64,000 nucleotides of DNA from Echiichthys vipera (Eukaryota; Chordata; Actinopteri; Perciformes; Trachinidae), in the NCBI GenBank assembly GCA_963691815.1, contig OY829667.1, forward strand, positions 6,261,571 through 6,325,570. The letters run 5' to 3'. The notes beneath the pieces are model-generated. The model was not told the origin of the DNA. It searched no databases and saw only the letters and a program-made list of their open reading frames with translations. The stretch's first letter is position 1. Every line of letters starts with the position of its first letter. A program made the position numbers and the translations under genes. Below, piece by piece: positions 1 through 10,506 of the stretch.

Positions 1-147
1 TGACAGATTTGGTTTCTGCTTTACATTCACTTGTTTCAGAGTTAGAAGTGTGGGAGGTCCTGAACCTGTTCTCTTCAAATACGGTGTTAGCCAGGCTGCT
101 TTTCCCATATCCAGTTTTTCCACAAATGACAATTCTTCTGTTTGACT
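1..147 (-). CDS. GIMAP/AIG1-type GTPase, P-loop exon (partial)
   Basis: On the minus strand an acceptor (ctttcag, plus positions 148-154) opens an exon that reads SNRRIVICGKTGYGKSSLAN and continues open to the window edge. GKTGYGKS fits the Walker A pattern GxxxxGKS, and the RIVICGKTG...SSLANTV context is typical of the AIG1/GIMAP septin-like GTPases, which are greatly expanded in fish and linked to immune cells. Only the G1 region is in view; the G3/G4 motifs and the C terminus lie beyond position 1. No start exon was found to the right. It could be another TRAFAC-type P-loop protein or a pseudogene, but the exon itself is intact. Confidence 0.72.
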
Positions 148-512
148 CTGAAAGAATAAGAAATAATGCCCATCAATAATACTGTACATTTGTCTCGTCG
201 ACAGACAAGTTAATTACATGATTTTGATTTTAACTGGTGAACGTGCCGACTAAAACTAACAGGCTGCTACATGAATGTTCTTTACTTGTTCTTTAAAATG
301 CAATGAAACGATTTTTCACAGTCTTCACTGTAGAGTGCAGTAAACGAAGCAGAGGATTTTGACTGATTTTATTTAGGCCAGTTCAATAACTGTCCATTCT
401 CTGGTGAATTGTCGGTGTTGTGCCGCATTCAGCACCCCTGCCGTGAAATGCACCCCCTTCGCATTATAGGTGATATTCTGGATCAGAAGGCTGTTGTTTC
501 CACCTATAGGAC

Positions 513-612
<100 letters not shown>

Positions 613-777
613 ATATATATATATACAGCTAACCCACAATGGTCAGAACATTGGTTACTTACAGTCTTTTAACTATTTTAAAGAGTTTAAAATCACAAAC
701 TTGGATAATAGCGAACACAAAACAACACCTTTTTGTATGTTCTGTGCAAATAAACTGCAGCCATAATTACAAAATGA

Positions 778-1030
778 ACTTTCTGTGTGGAGTTTGCATT
801 TTCTCCCCGTGTCTGCATGGGTTTTCTCCGGGTTCCCCTGTGTCCTCCCACAGTCCAAAGACATGTCCGTGTTAGGTTAATTGATGACTCTAAAATTGCC
901 CGTAGGTGTGAATGGTTGTCTGTCTCTGTTCGTCTCTATGTGCCCTGTGATAGACTGGTGTCCTGTCCAGGGTGGACCCCGCCTCACGCCCGATGACAGG
1001 TGGGATCGGCTCCAGCCCCCCCCCAAACTA
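778..1030 (+). repeat. SINE/LINE-tail repeat, L2-type 3' tail, copy 1
   Basis: This segment matches the one at 59058-59378 over most of its length (the stretch from TGTGTGGAGTTTGCAT to the CAGGGTGGACCCCGCCTCACGC region). That sequence is a widespread teleost repeat tail that I associate with L2/Maui-type LINEs and the SINEs sharing their tail. This copy lacks the tRNA-like head seen in the other one. The family name is from memory. Confidence 0.7.
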
Positions 1031-1204
1031 AAATGGATCTTTGGAGCAAGTTGAATGTGTTTGACTTAGACTTAGTTTCCTAAATATAACCCCAGCTTTT
1101 CTTCCAATGCATAGGTACAAAAGTGATTTTAATTGGGTCACCTCTTTCTTTTTTCAGAGTAGGAGACATTGCGGTGGTGGTTTAACCACACGGAGACGAC
1201 TGAG

Positions 1205-1205
<1 letters not shown>

Positions 1206-1247
<42 letters not shown>
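1206..1247. repeat. (AAC)n trinucleotide repeat
   Basis: About 14 AAC units lie inside a CpG-rich segment (1250-1350). The antisense frame gives a poly-valine ORF and the sense frame a poly-threonine ORF; both are artefacts of the repeat. Confidence 0.9.
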
Positions 1248-2159
1248 GAGCGGACCTTGGTGAGCTGTTGCGAAGAGGACGCAGAAACCGGCGAAGAAGA
1301 GCGTAGCGGGAGCGCGCGGATCGTTGTGGCCGCGCGTACGCTGAGATAGACAGTTATTAGATAGTTTGGAGAGAGAGGACAGCGGCCATGAATCGCTATT
1401 TCCACAGGGGCTTCAACTCAAAATGGCCAGGAAATGTTCCCCCCGGGGCCCGCCAGTTGAACAGCCCTGTCCTACAGCCTGGTTAAAGTGTGGTCACGAC
1501 AGCGTAAAGTAGATCCACTCAGCCAAAGACCACCAGAAGACGGAAGTCAGGCAGTGGAAAGTTTTAAAGTCAAGTTTTCCCCCTTTGGCATTTAGCTAAA
1601 TGCAGCGTTTAGCGTCATATTTGATAGATTCATGTCCAGTCATCAACTAATAACTTAAGCCATAACTTTTCACTCACCTTCCATGCTGCTGGAGGAGAAA
1701 TCAGCGTCAAATCAAAACGATTTTGATCTATGTAGCACTGGATATCCCTGCGCCTGTTCGCCTGTGGTCTGAAGAAAGTGTAGTTTCACTTTGACCCGTG
1801 AGGAAAGGGAATGTTAGTTTGGGGGAGGGGTTTTAATATCAAGCATTAACTTTATTTGCGCAAATAAAAAACGGTTATAGGTTAAATAAAAAAAAGATTT
1901 TTCAACAGTGACCAGTCAGCAATGTTTCCACAGAAAACAGACATGCCCTAATGAAGCTTTTTTATATATATATATTTTATATTTGTAGTTTGTGGCTTCA
2001 GTTTGGTACGTGCACAAAAACAGACACACTGGTCCAATCAACCAGGTTACCTGAAAACACCTGAGGGGGTTCAGAGCCTTAAAAAAGAATCAGATGTGTT
2101 TACAATATCAACTATGAAGTACAGGTCGGATTAGCCCAATAGACCAGGGGCCCTCATCT

Positions 2160-2535
2160 CAGCTTCATGCGCTTATCCGGGGTCGGGTCGCGGGGGGAAG
2201 CAGCTCCAGCAGGGGACCCCAAACTTCCCTTTCCCGGGCCACATTAACCAGCTCTAACTGGGGGATCCCGAGGCGTTCCCAGGCCAGTGTGGAGATATAA
2301 TCTCTCCACCTGGTCCTGGGTCTTCCCCGAGGCCTCCTCCAAGCTGGACGTGCCTGGAACACCTCCCTCGGCAGGCGCCCAGGGTTCATCCTTACCAGAT
2401 GATCCTGAACCACCTCAACTGGCTCCTTTCAACGCTAAGGAGCAGCGGCTCTACTCCGAGTTCCTCACGGATGCTGAACTTCTCACCCTCTCTCTAAGGG
2501 AGACTCCAGCCCCCCTCCAGGGGCCCTCGGGAGGA
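2160..2535 (-). mobile_element. non-LTR retrotransposon 3' remnant
   Basis: The minus strand at 2165-2413 encodes a fragment with RPRGRPRTRWRDYISTLAWE followed by RLGIPQLELVN and EREVW. This is the familiar C-terminal end of fish non-LTR retrotransposon ORF2 proteins. There is no upstream reverse-transcriptase core, so this is a 5'-truncated dead copy. The exact clade is not certain from this piece. Confidence 0.65.
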
Positions 2536-3170
2536 ATTTAAATATCTGCACCTTGCAACTTAACGCGCAGTGTTCAGTCCTGACTGAACTAATTAACTTT
2601 TAATGTTGTCAAAATTGAGGTAAATGTGGAGTGTATGTGAATGTGTTTCCTGTGTTTTCTGTGTTTGAATGGTTTCGCTTTCTAATTCACAATGTGAAAA
2701 ACACACTGCATGTGTTTTAATGCACATACATTTTAGGGCACACTCACACTGTCCCTGTACCTGTACCTGTCCCTAAGGTATATGCACAACTGAACAGACA
2801 TATCCCATCACGTGTCCTTGGTTTATTGATTATCTGATGACAAACACACACAAACACCCATTGGACTTATTTTCGTCAAATGCATTTGCAAGAATTATTA
2901 TACATCTAAATATCCATCATGAACATAATGACTCTTCATGACTGCGTCAGGAAAGCCACAACAAACAAACCACATTCCGTCACATGCTTTAAAGTAATAT
3001 ATGTATTGGTTTAACTCTAAAGATGACATTATTTCACATGTTTCAGTACTAATACTTTGATATCGAGACAGAGGGACAGCTATGAACCAAAGCTCATAAT
3101 AAGGATGTGATGAAAGCTGCTTCCTCATCAGCAGCCAGAGTGTCCGTGTGTCTCAGATACAGTAAATACA

Positions 3171-3176
3171 TTTATT
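3171..3176 (-). terminator. candidate poly(A) signal for the MYADM-like gene
   Basis: On the minus strand this reads AATAAA, about 390 nt after the MYADM-like stop codon. It is the first canonical hexamer I noticed, so the 3' UTR is probably 3171-3561. Confidence 0.4.
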
Positions 3177-3561
3177 CTCCCTTTTTAAATAAACAAAAAA
3201 CATGTCTTCTGCTGTTCCAGTGTGTTGACTTCATTGGATTTTAACAGCTGACTTTGTTTTTGCTGTATCATCGTGTAAAACCCCACTTTGACATTGTTCA
3301 CGTGAACACATTTAGCACAGGTCGGTTCACATTGAAGGTAAAATGCGGTCATTGCAGACGTCTGAAAATACACGTGTTTTAAGTGAGTTGGGGATTTTTT
3401 TGGGGGGGGGGCTTTCTTCACATTTTAGCATTTTACGATTAGCAGCCAATTTTACAGCAACAGGAGGAGCATTTCTTTTCTTTTTGCTACACTTTTCGGC
3501 AAAGCCACTCAAGCTCTTTGCATCTTTCTGCTCTTCAACCCTCAATGTGTCTCTTTTCGTC

Positions 3562-4404
3562 TCAGGCAGTGACAAACACCAGCCTGGCAGTGTACGCCAG
3601 GTCAGCAAGGTAAAGCAGGAAGTTGAGGGCGGTCAGCACTGCCACCGCGATCAGTTTGGACGACGCTTGGCCTCGGCGCTTGTCGAACTGGAACACGGGC
3701 CAGATGATGGTAGCCGTCAAGTACATGATGACCGCCAGGAGCCCGTAAGCCGACAGGAACTTGGAGAAGGGGATGGGGAGACAGCCGGTCCACTCGCACA
3801 CACACAGCACCACCACGGCCATGGAGAGGATGAAGCAGATGCAGTACACGGCCATGCACCACTTGAGCCCTGCGTGGTGGTCATACGACACAGGGTCGCT
3901 GACCAGAATGAAGATGACACAGGCCAGGAAGGTCTGGCACACCTTCAACAGGCCTGGAGCTGTAGCCATGTAACCCGCCACCTCTCCTGGCCTCGCTTTA
4001 GTCAAGCTCACCTCCCCCATGTAGGCTACCGCGGCCAGGCAGGAGAAGACGGTGGAGACGATGCGATAGTCACGAGTGGCACCGTATGAATGCTGGCCCT
4101 GAAGGAAAAAAATCGGAAAGATGATAGAGGCAGAGAGGCAGAGGAGGGAGGCGTAGCAGGCGACAGTGATGGGGAAATTGGACCAGGACACCGGGGCTCG
4201 GGCCTGGAGGCCAAACAACTCCACCAGCAGGACCAGCAGGGTGCAGGCGAAGCTGAACGCCCAGCAGAAGATGCACCAGTCAGCCATGCCTCCGTGGGGC
4301 AGCGAGGCGCCGTGCGCTGCGACACTGAACGCCACGCAGGTGAACAGCAGGGCAACTACACGCACCCACAGCAGCTGGGAGGTGGGTAACACGATCAACG
4401 GCAT
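3562..4404 (-). CDS. MYADM-like tetraspan-repeat membrane protein
   Basis: This is an uninterrupted 280-codon frame from ATG at 4404 to TGA at 3562. The protein has eight hydrophobic segments (about residues 11-32, 42-68, 74-101, 111-132, 149-168, 180-205, 215-238 and 245-276), which fits two tandem four-helix MARVEL domains as in myeloid-associated differentiation marker (MYADM) proteins. Family members also have a short cytosolic N terminus and an intronless coding exon, both seen here. MYADM proteins sit in ordered membrane domains and affect Rac1 targeting and cell spreading in mammals; a role here is inferred. A minus-strand acceptor (ttttctgcag) ends at about 4534, so a 5' UTR exon boundary lies 130 nt before the ATG. 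Which fish paralogue (myadm or myadml2) is unresolved. Confidence 0.85.
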   Translation of the reverse strand: MPLIVLPTSQLLWVRVVALLFTCVAFSVAAHGASLPHGGMADWCIFCWAFSFACTLLVLLVELFGLQARAPVSWSNFPITVACYASLLCLSASIIFPIFFLQGQHSYGATRDYRIVSTVFSCLAAVAYMGEVSLTKARPGEVAGYMATAPGLLKVCQTFLACVIFILVSDPVSYDHHAGLKWCMAVYCICFILSMAVVVLCVCEWTGCLPIPFSKFLSAYGLLAVIMYLTATIIWPVFQFDKRRGQASSKLIAVAVLTALNFLLYLADLAYTARLVFVTA

Positions 4405-4533
4405 GATGGGGGCGTCGCGATTAAATCAGGAGTGGATGGTGGCTTCTGTAGTCCAGCAGGAGTTTTTAATACTGAACGTGGGGTCTTGTGTCGGCTGCTT
4501 GTCACACACTCTGTCGATGATTGTCACATATTC
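4405..4533 (-). other. 5' UTR part of the MYADM-like coding exon
   Basis: The minus-strand sequence between the acceptor tract (pyrimidine-rich, ending in CTGCAG) and the start ATG has no other clear start. It points to at least one non-coding exon upstream, that is, at higher coordinates. Confidence 0.5.
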
Positions 4534-4699
4534 TGCAGAAAAGCAATAAAAGAAGAGAGTAATGAGGGTAACGTGAAGCAAAGATTCATGGGATTTTCAA
4601 ACACGTAGATGTAAAGTGTCAGTGAAATACAAACACTGTATGCTTTATATCTGAAGGTGAGACACTTCATACATAACACGTCTTCTTTCAGACACACAA

Positions 4700-6540
4700 G
4701 ACACATTTATGCATTTGTACATACAGTATGTATTTATTTTACCGCACTACATCTTTAGCAGCTTCACCAAACGTGAGCATTTCATGATACTTAATTTGCA
4801 TATTTAAATGTCAAAATTTGGAAAACCCACAAACATCATTGTCTTAATGTAAGTCACCGACTAATAACTTTTCAAGGTCTAATTAACACTTTAACCATAG
4901 TGTCTTGCAAAATGTTTACAAAATGAGCAACAAGAGTCAAATTCATCATTTGAAGAAATGTATATAGATATTAATACAGACATACATTGATGAATTAATT
5001 AAAAAATGAATACATGAATACAAAAGAAAACATTTTAAATTAATGCAAATATAAATTAATTAAAAAATGCAAACACAATATATATAGAAACAAATAGAAT
5101 GAAATAGGAAAATAGGAAAGTAAATACGCATGGAAATAAATACAAAGGTAACAGAAATTTCAATGCATGTTACACTTTAGCAATTCATTAATGCCTAAAT
5201 GTACTTTGAATATTATTTTCTGTTTATGTATGTATTTATTTTGGCAGATTCAGTCTTCCATAATTAAAGAGGAAGAAGAACCTTATTAATCCCACAACAG
5301 GGAAATTTGATTTTTTTCACTTTATTATTATTATTCATGTTACACAAACACACAGGCCTGAAATACACACACATGCACAGACAGGACATGCAATTAATGG
5401 AGAGATGTCAGAGCGAGGGGGCTGCCAGTGACCAGCGCCCCGAGCAGTTGGGGGTTCAGTGCCTTGCCCAACAGCATATCGGCAGTGCCTAGGAGTCTGT
5501 GCTCCATTCATGGACTCGAACCAGTGACCCCAGCCGAGTCACCTATGGACTGAGCTACTGCCGCCCCAATAATTTTCCAATTAATGGAGTTATAAAGAGA
5601 GAATTCCTTCTATTAAAAAAACCCTTGACTCTAATGTCTAGAAAATGCACCAACATTGAGATTTATGCTCTAGGATTTTTTGCATATAGCACATATTTAT
5701 TAAGAGAATTCCTCATTTGCATATTGAAATGTCAAATTTCAGAAAACTTCAAAAGCAGTGTTAATGTCTCCCATTAAGCAGATGTCTCTGCTTCCCTAAC
5801 AGCCCTCACTCAATGTAATTTACCTTCAAAAACACGATTTATTGATGTCCCACGTGTCGCTTATTGTTACCAGCTACCCGCTATTTAAAACATCATGTGT
5901 CGAGGAAATGGCCGTCTGATGCTTTGTCATGAAATGCTAAGAAATGACATCACTAAAGCTACAAATGTGATTATTAACAAGTTGTTCATCCCTGACTGAC
6001 ATGTCTAGGCTCAAACTAAAGTCGTGTAGAGACGGAGGAATGTTTGAGGAACCTGTTTCGAGCTGTGACCTGTGCAGGGTGGGTCTGCACAGGAAGTGGA
6101 AGTATGTTTTTGCTCACAGCTGAAGGAGTTGGAAAGTCCCTTGGTCTAACTTCAGGTTCTATGTTGGTGCCCTCCAGTGTTCAAACTGTAGACTTGCTTT
6201 ACAGTTTGTACAAGATATGACTTCCTCCAGACCCTTGAAATACATATACAACCAGTGTTTAAACAGGTCTGATGTGCAGCAGTTTTAGGTTTTAAACATG
6301 GTGGTTAACAGTGTCATATTCTCCTGAAACGTGCTTTGTACCGATGTAAGAAACACATTTTTATATCTGGTTTCTGTGCCAGTTGCTCCACATGCAGCAG
6401 TTTTAAAGTGGGTACATGTCTAGCCAACTTCCCTGTTATTCATAAGGTAAGGTGAGATAAGGAAAAACTGAGCGTGGGGAAAAAGGGGGAGAAACCTTAT
6501 GAAGAGCAACAGGCAGGATCCTTCTCCATTTCAAGTTCAA
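4700..6540. other. intergenic sequence with no gene seen
   Basis: Apart from the SINE at 5265-5567 this stretch is AT-rich, with many short ATTAATT-type runs at 4970-5160. No splice-bounded coding exon or conserved motif was recognised. Confidence 0.5.
5265..5567 (-). mobile_element. tRNA-derived SINE, family A, copy 1
   Basis: Read on the minus strand it starts GGGGCGGCAGTAGCTCAGTC, a tRNA-like head with an A-box-like TAGCTCAGTCCATAGG and a GGTTCGAGTCC-like B box. It ends in ATTAATAAGG plus TTCTTC units. Three more copies are at 47497-47841, 49341-49704 and 57094-57420. A 47-bp tail piece is at 34262-34308. Confidence 0.8.
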
Positions 6541-6562
6541 TGCACTTTAGGAGGAGGAGGAG

Positions 6563-6700
6563 CATGCCCGGTAGGCCCCTGGGCCAGTGCCCGGTAGGCC
6601 CCTGGGCCTGTGCCCGGTAGGCCCCTGGGCCTGTGCCCGGTAGGCCCCTGGGCCTGTGCCCAGTAGGCCCCTGAGCCTGTGCCCAGTAGGCCGAAGTGCC
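6563..6700. repeat. GC-rich 23-bp tandem repeat
   Basis: About six copies of a 23-bp unit (CCCGGTAGGCCCCTGGGCCT plus GTG) occur, with later units drifting (CCCAGTAGG). A single related CCCGGTAGGCCC block lies at 38708-38720, next to the other copy of the composite repeat. Confidence 0.9.
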
Positions 6701-6739
6701 TGACTAAAATGTTGCTGAAAAATTATCACAACACCACCA

Positions 6740-7310
6740 CCGCTAAATTACCACAAGTACAAACAAAATGACCAAAGATGACCAAAAAGAGACAAAAAAT
6801 GTCTATAAGGATGCAAAAAATGACCACAGATGCTAAATGACTGAAAATAGACACAAAACAACCACATAGAGAGAAAAATTAGGACAGACACGCAAAATGA
6901 TTCAAACGACGACATAGAAACGTAAAACGTAGATTCAAAACCACCACAACATGCAAAATGACTAAAAGTAGACGAAAACCACCACAAAAAAAGATGCTCA
7001 ATGATTACAAATAGATGCAAAACCTCTACAAAAAGACGCAAAATGACTAATAGATGCAAAACCACTACGAAAAGTTGCAAAATGGCTAAAAGGAGATGTA
7101 AACATGCCACAAAAAGGTACAAAATGACTAAAAGTAGACGCAAAACCACTACAAAAAGACGCAAAATGACTAAAAGTAGATGCAAAACAATCACAGAGAT
7201 GCCAAACAATAACAAAAACATACAAAACAACTAAAAATGGACGTAAAATAACCACAGTGGGAAATGAAATCATTAAAAAACGACTAAAAGTAGACTCTTC
7301 AAAATGTAGG
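6740..7310. repeat. degenerate AC-rich satellite-like array, copy 1
   Basis: Irregular units such as AAAATGACTAAAAGTAGACG and CAAAACCACTACAAAAAG repeat with a period near 20-42 bp over about 570 bp. The array at 38090-38660 is the same type of sequence on the opposite strand. The long ORFs on both strands come from the repeat and are not genes. Confidence 0.8.
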
Positions 7311-7335
7311 TGTCTTGTTCCTCCGTAGACAGAGT

Positions 7336-7371
7336 GGGGGGGGGGGGGGGGGGGGGGGGGGCTCTTACACG
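7336..7371. repeat. G36 homopolymer
   Basis: This is a run of 36 consecutive G residues. A run of this kind can form a quadruplex and is prone to sequencing and assembly error, so its length is not reliable. Confidence 0.9.
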
Positions 7372-8104
7372 TGTGTGCCCAGGGCCCCTTTGCCTCAGAA
7401 TCCGTCCATGAGGAGGAGGAGGCTTTTCCTTACACATGCTACCAATTATATCTGCTTTCACAGAATATATTGAAGGGAGGTAATGCACCTAATGTACCCT
7501 GCCAAATTCTGTCAAAACCATGCAGCATTCATGCATTTTAAAGTGCACATGTGGTGTGTGGAAAAACTGATAATCGCATTGTTTTCTATCTACGCTGATA
7601 AAACTCTTAGATGTTATGATGACAGGCCGTTTAACTCACACAAGTGTCACTCTACAGGTCCCAGGACGGTGCATTGTTCATTCTGCCAACGTCTGATAAT
7701 TGCTAACTTAATTTATTGTAGCCACTAACTCCACACTTCCTGTTCTGTGTAATGAGACTGAAACACAGGAAGCAGCTCTGAGAGGCTAATGGCACGTCTG
7801 CAGGAACACAAAGCATTCATCGCTTTAGGAGTCGAGACCTGTTAGAAGTTAGAAATGCAGCTCAGAATCAGAATCAGAAATACTCCAATGTCAGAAATGA
7901 ATCATCCCAGGGGGGAATTATTTAGCTCAGTTGATAATCCCAAAAAAAAATCCACATCTTTAATCAAAAATATCTTTAAATTTCTAATTAAATCTGTGAG
8001 TTTAAACATACTGGTGCATGCTTGGTCCCCCAGTTTAACCACTGAGAGGGCGGTTTGGTTAATACCTGAGCTAAATAAGAGCAACCTGTAACATTCAGAG
8101 AAAG

Positions 8105-8153
8105 ATGTGGTTGTGTGTGTGTGTGTGTGTGTGTGTGTGTCGTTGTGTGTGGT

Positions 8154-8188
<35 letters not shown>
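8105..8188. repeat. (GT)n microsatellite
   Basis: An interrupted GT repeat of about 80 bp, broken by CGTTGTGTGTGGTTGTTT. Confidence 0.9.
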
Positions 8189-8650
8189 CCTTGTGCTCCT
8201 GCTGCTGACAGGAAACCAGACTTTGGTTTGTTTTCAGGTTGCATTCTTACTCTAAATCCTCCTGGGTGCTACTACCTATCACTGTCCTGGGCTTAAATGT
8301 TGCAGATGATCATTTAAACTGGCCTGGAAATGGAGGATAACAACACAGAAAAGCTTCTTAACCTGGACTCTGTTTGCATTCATTCATATCATCTTTTAAG
8401 TGAATACGGGCTACGGGCAGATACAATGGCATTTCAATGAAACGAGAGGAGATGCGTTTACTTTAAAGGGATAAAAGAGACATTGTAACTGGCGGTGATG
8501 CAGAGGGTTTCCGTCCCTAAATAGCGGACATACCGCGCCCAGCGCTGTGGCTTTGTAACAGAAATAGACGCATGATAAACGCTCCTCTAACTTCCACATA
8601 AGCGCTCATAGAAGAGAAGAAGTACAACTGTGGAGATCGATCTTACCGAT

Positions 8651-8960
8651 TTCTGGTCACGGAGTTCTTCTTTCGTGTTTCGTTGCGTCTCATAAGCCTA
8701 AAGTTCCCCCCGTGCCACCGCGCGTACTTGGAGACGCATCCCCTGCTCTCATCCACCACATACCTCGCAGCAGAGAGGATCCCACGCCCCGCACTGGCCA
8801 TATTTGGTAAAGTGTTGAAACCCTCTCCGAGCCCCGGTAAGGTCATGGAGGGTTTCATATTGCGTCACTTAGGCTACGTTAAATGGAAAAAAAATGCCGG
8901 TGAGTCTGTGTCAAACTCCCGGCGCTTCCTCTGGGACACTGAACGCAAAAGGAATGATGG
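8651..8960 (-). promoter_or_regulatory. possible promoter/first exon of the MYADM-like gene
   Basis: The segment is CpG-rich relative to its surroundings. On the minus strand it ends in a good donor (AATCG|GTAAGA at about 8650), which could splice to the acceptor at 4534. A perfect CArg-box match CC(A/T)6GG, CCATATTTGG, lies at 8798-8807; serum response factor binds such sites. Assigning the exon to this gene is inference, and a transcript would settle it. Confidence 0.3.
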
Positions 8961-9071
8961 ATGAGCTGCACGTCTGCTTTTGCCTCAGTTATGAATTTTA
9001 CAAGTAGTTGAAGGGTAGAAACAGCCGGCTGCATGGGGTGGTCGTGGCCCAAGTTTTGCAAAAAGCATGCT

Positions 9072-10033
9072 AGTGTTCTCTAGGAGCCAATATGTGTGCT
9101 AATGTGTCCTCTATGAGCCAAAATGTGTGCTAATGTGTCCTCTATGAGCCAAAATGTGTGCTAATGTGTTCTCTATGAGCCAAAATGTGTGTTAAAGTGC
9201 TCTCTGAGGAGCCAAAATTTGTGCTAAAGTGTCCTCTAGGAGCCAAAATGTGAGCTAAAGTGTCCTCTGAGGAGCCAAAATGTGAGCTAAAGTGTCCTCT
9301 AGGAGCCAAAACGTGTGTTAAAGTGCTCTCTAGGAGCCAAAATGTGTGCTAATGTGTCCTCTATGAGCCAAAATGTGTGCTAATGTGTCCTCTATGAGCC
9401 AAAATGTGTGCTAAAGTGTCCTCTAGGAGCCAAAATGTGTGCTAAAGTGTCCTCTGAGGAGCCAAAATGTGTGCTAAAGTATCCTCTAGGAGCCAAACCG
9501 TGTGTTAAAGTGCTCTCTAGGAGCCAAAATGTGTGCTAAAGTGTCCTCTAGGAGCCAAAATAAGTGCTAAAGTGTTCTCTAGGAGCCAAAATGTGTGCTA
9601 AAGTGTCCTCTGAGGAGCCAAAATGTGTGCTAAAGTGCCCTGGAGCCGAAACGTGTGCTGAAGTGCCCTCTAGGTTCCAAAAGGTGTTTTAAAGTGTTCT
9701 CTAGGAGCCAAAACACATGCTAATTTGCACTTTAGGAGCCAAAATGTGTGCTAAAGTGTCCCCTGGGAGCCAAAACGTGTGATAAAATGCCCCCTGGTAG
9801 CCACGATGTGTGCTAACATCTCCTCTTGAGAGCCAAAACGAGTGCTAAAGTGACCTCTAGGAGCCAAAACACATGCTAATTTGCCCTCTTGGAAGCCAAA
9901 TGTGTGCTAAAGTGCCCTCTAGGAGCCAAAACGCGTGCTAAAGTGTCCTCTAGGAGCCAAAACATGTGCTAAAGTGCCCTGGAGCCAAAACGCGTGCTAA
10001 AGTGTCCTCTTGAAAGCCCAAATGTGTTCTAAA
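9072..10033. repeat. 31-bp minisatellite (about 30 copies)
   Basis: Tandem units of about 31 bp, consensus AGGAGCCAAAATGTGTGCTA followed by AAGTGTCCTCT, run for about 960 bp. Sub-blocks alternate TCTATGAGCC, TCTAGGAGCC and TCTGAGGAGCC, showing higher-order duplication. The array is most regular on the left and most diverged on the right. Confidence 0.95.
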
Positions 10034-10036
10034 GTG

Positions 10037-10040
10037 CGTG

Positions 10041-10094
<54 letters not shown>

Positions 10095-10096
10095 AT

Positions 10097-10140
<44 letters not shown>

Positions 10141-10166
10141 GTGTGTGCGTGTGTGTGTGCGTGTGT
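10037..10166. repeat. (TG)n microsatellite
   Basis: About 130 bp of TG/CG repeats interrupted once by TATGATGGG. It directly abuts the 31-bp minisatellite. Confidence 0.95.
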
Positions 10167-10369
10167 CCCAGCCTCCTTCCATTAGCCTTTTGGTCAAACT
10201 GCCTGCAGTACCACAGTCCATCCCGAGGAGGGCGCTGTGGTGCTGTGATCCTTGAGAACATGGTGGTGGATCAGCAGCCAGTCAAGACAGCAGGATAACA
10301 ACACAGCACAGATCATTATTTCAAGAACTTTCACAGGCAATAATTCATATTATGCAACTTTAACTTCCG

Positions 10370-10506
10370 CGTCTTCTGGCAGACCACGAGAGGAAGAGAG
10401 AAGCAAGACCGGATTTTACCACTGTGACTTGTTTTGGAGGAAAAAGACCTTGCAGGCATAGCTTGTTAGCTCGCTACCTTCCAAACGGACCGACTCACTG
10501 GTTCAG
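10370..10506 (+). promoter_or_regulatory. possible arhgef11 non-coding first exon
   Basis: The sequence is moderately CpG-rich and ends in a donor-like GGTTCAG|GTGAAA at 10506/10507, 1.2 kb before the first coding exon. There is no TATA box in view. The transcription start is not visible from sequence; this is a weak prediction. Confidence 0.25.

Noticed and set aside
2287..2541. An 84-codon plus ORF rich in Pro and Leu
   Set aside because: It is antisense to the retrotransposon remnant, which gives the recognised protein on the minus strand.
3343..4089. A 248-codon plus-strand ORF
   Set aside because: It is antisense to the MYADM-like coding exon, and its product is hydrophilic with no family pattern. 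The minus frame gives a clear eight-helix protein.
6748..7230. A 160-codon minus-strand ORF rich in Leu, Phe and Val that looks like a membrane protein
   Set aside because: It is the translation of the degenerate AC-rich repeat, with repeated LLLVILRLFVVVLHL-like blocks and no start context or exon signals.
9072..10033. Regularly spaced repeats resembling a CRISPR array
   Set aside because: The units are head-to-tail with no unique spacers, in a vertebrate genome. It is a minisatellite.
9950..10298. Long Cys-Val and His-Thr ORFs
   Set aside because: They are translations of a TG/CA microsatellite, as at 8105, 20878, 35083 and 409.
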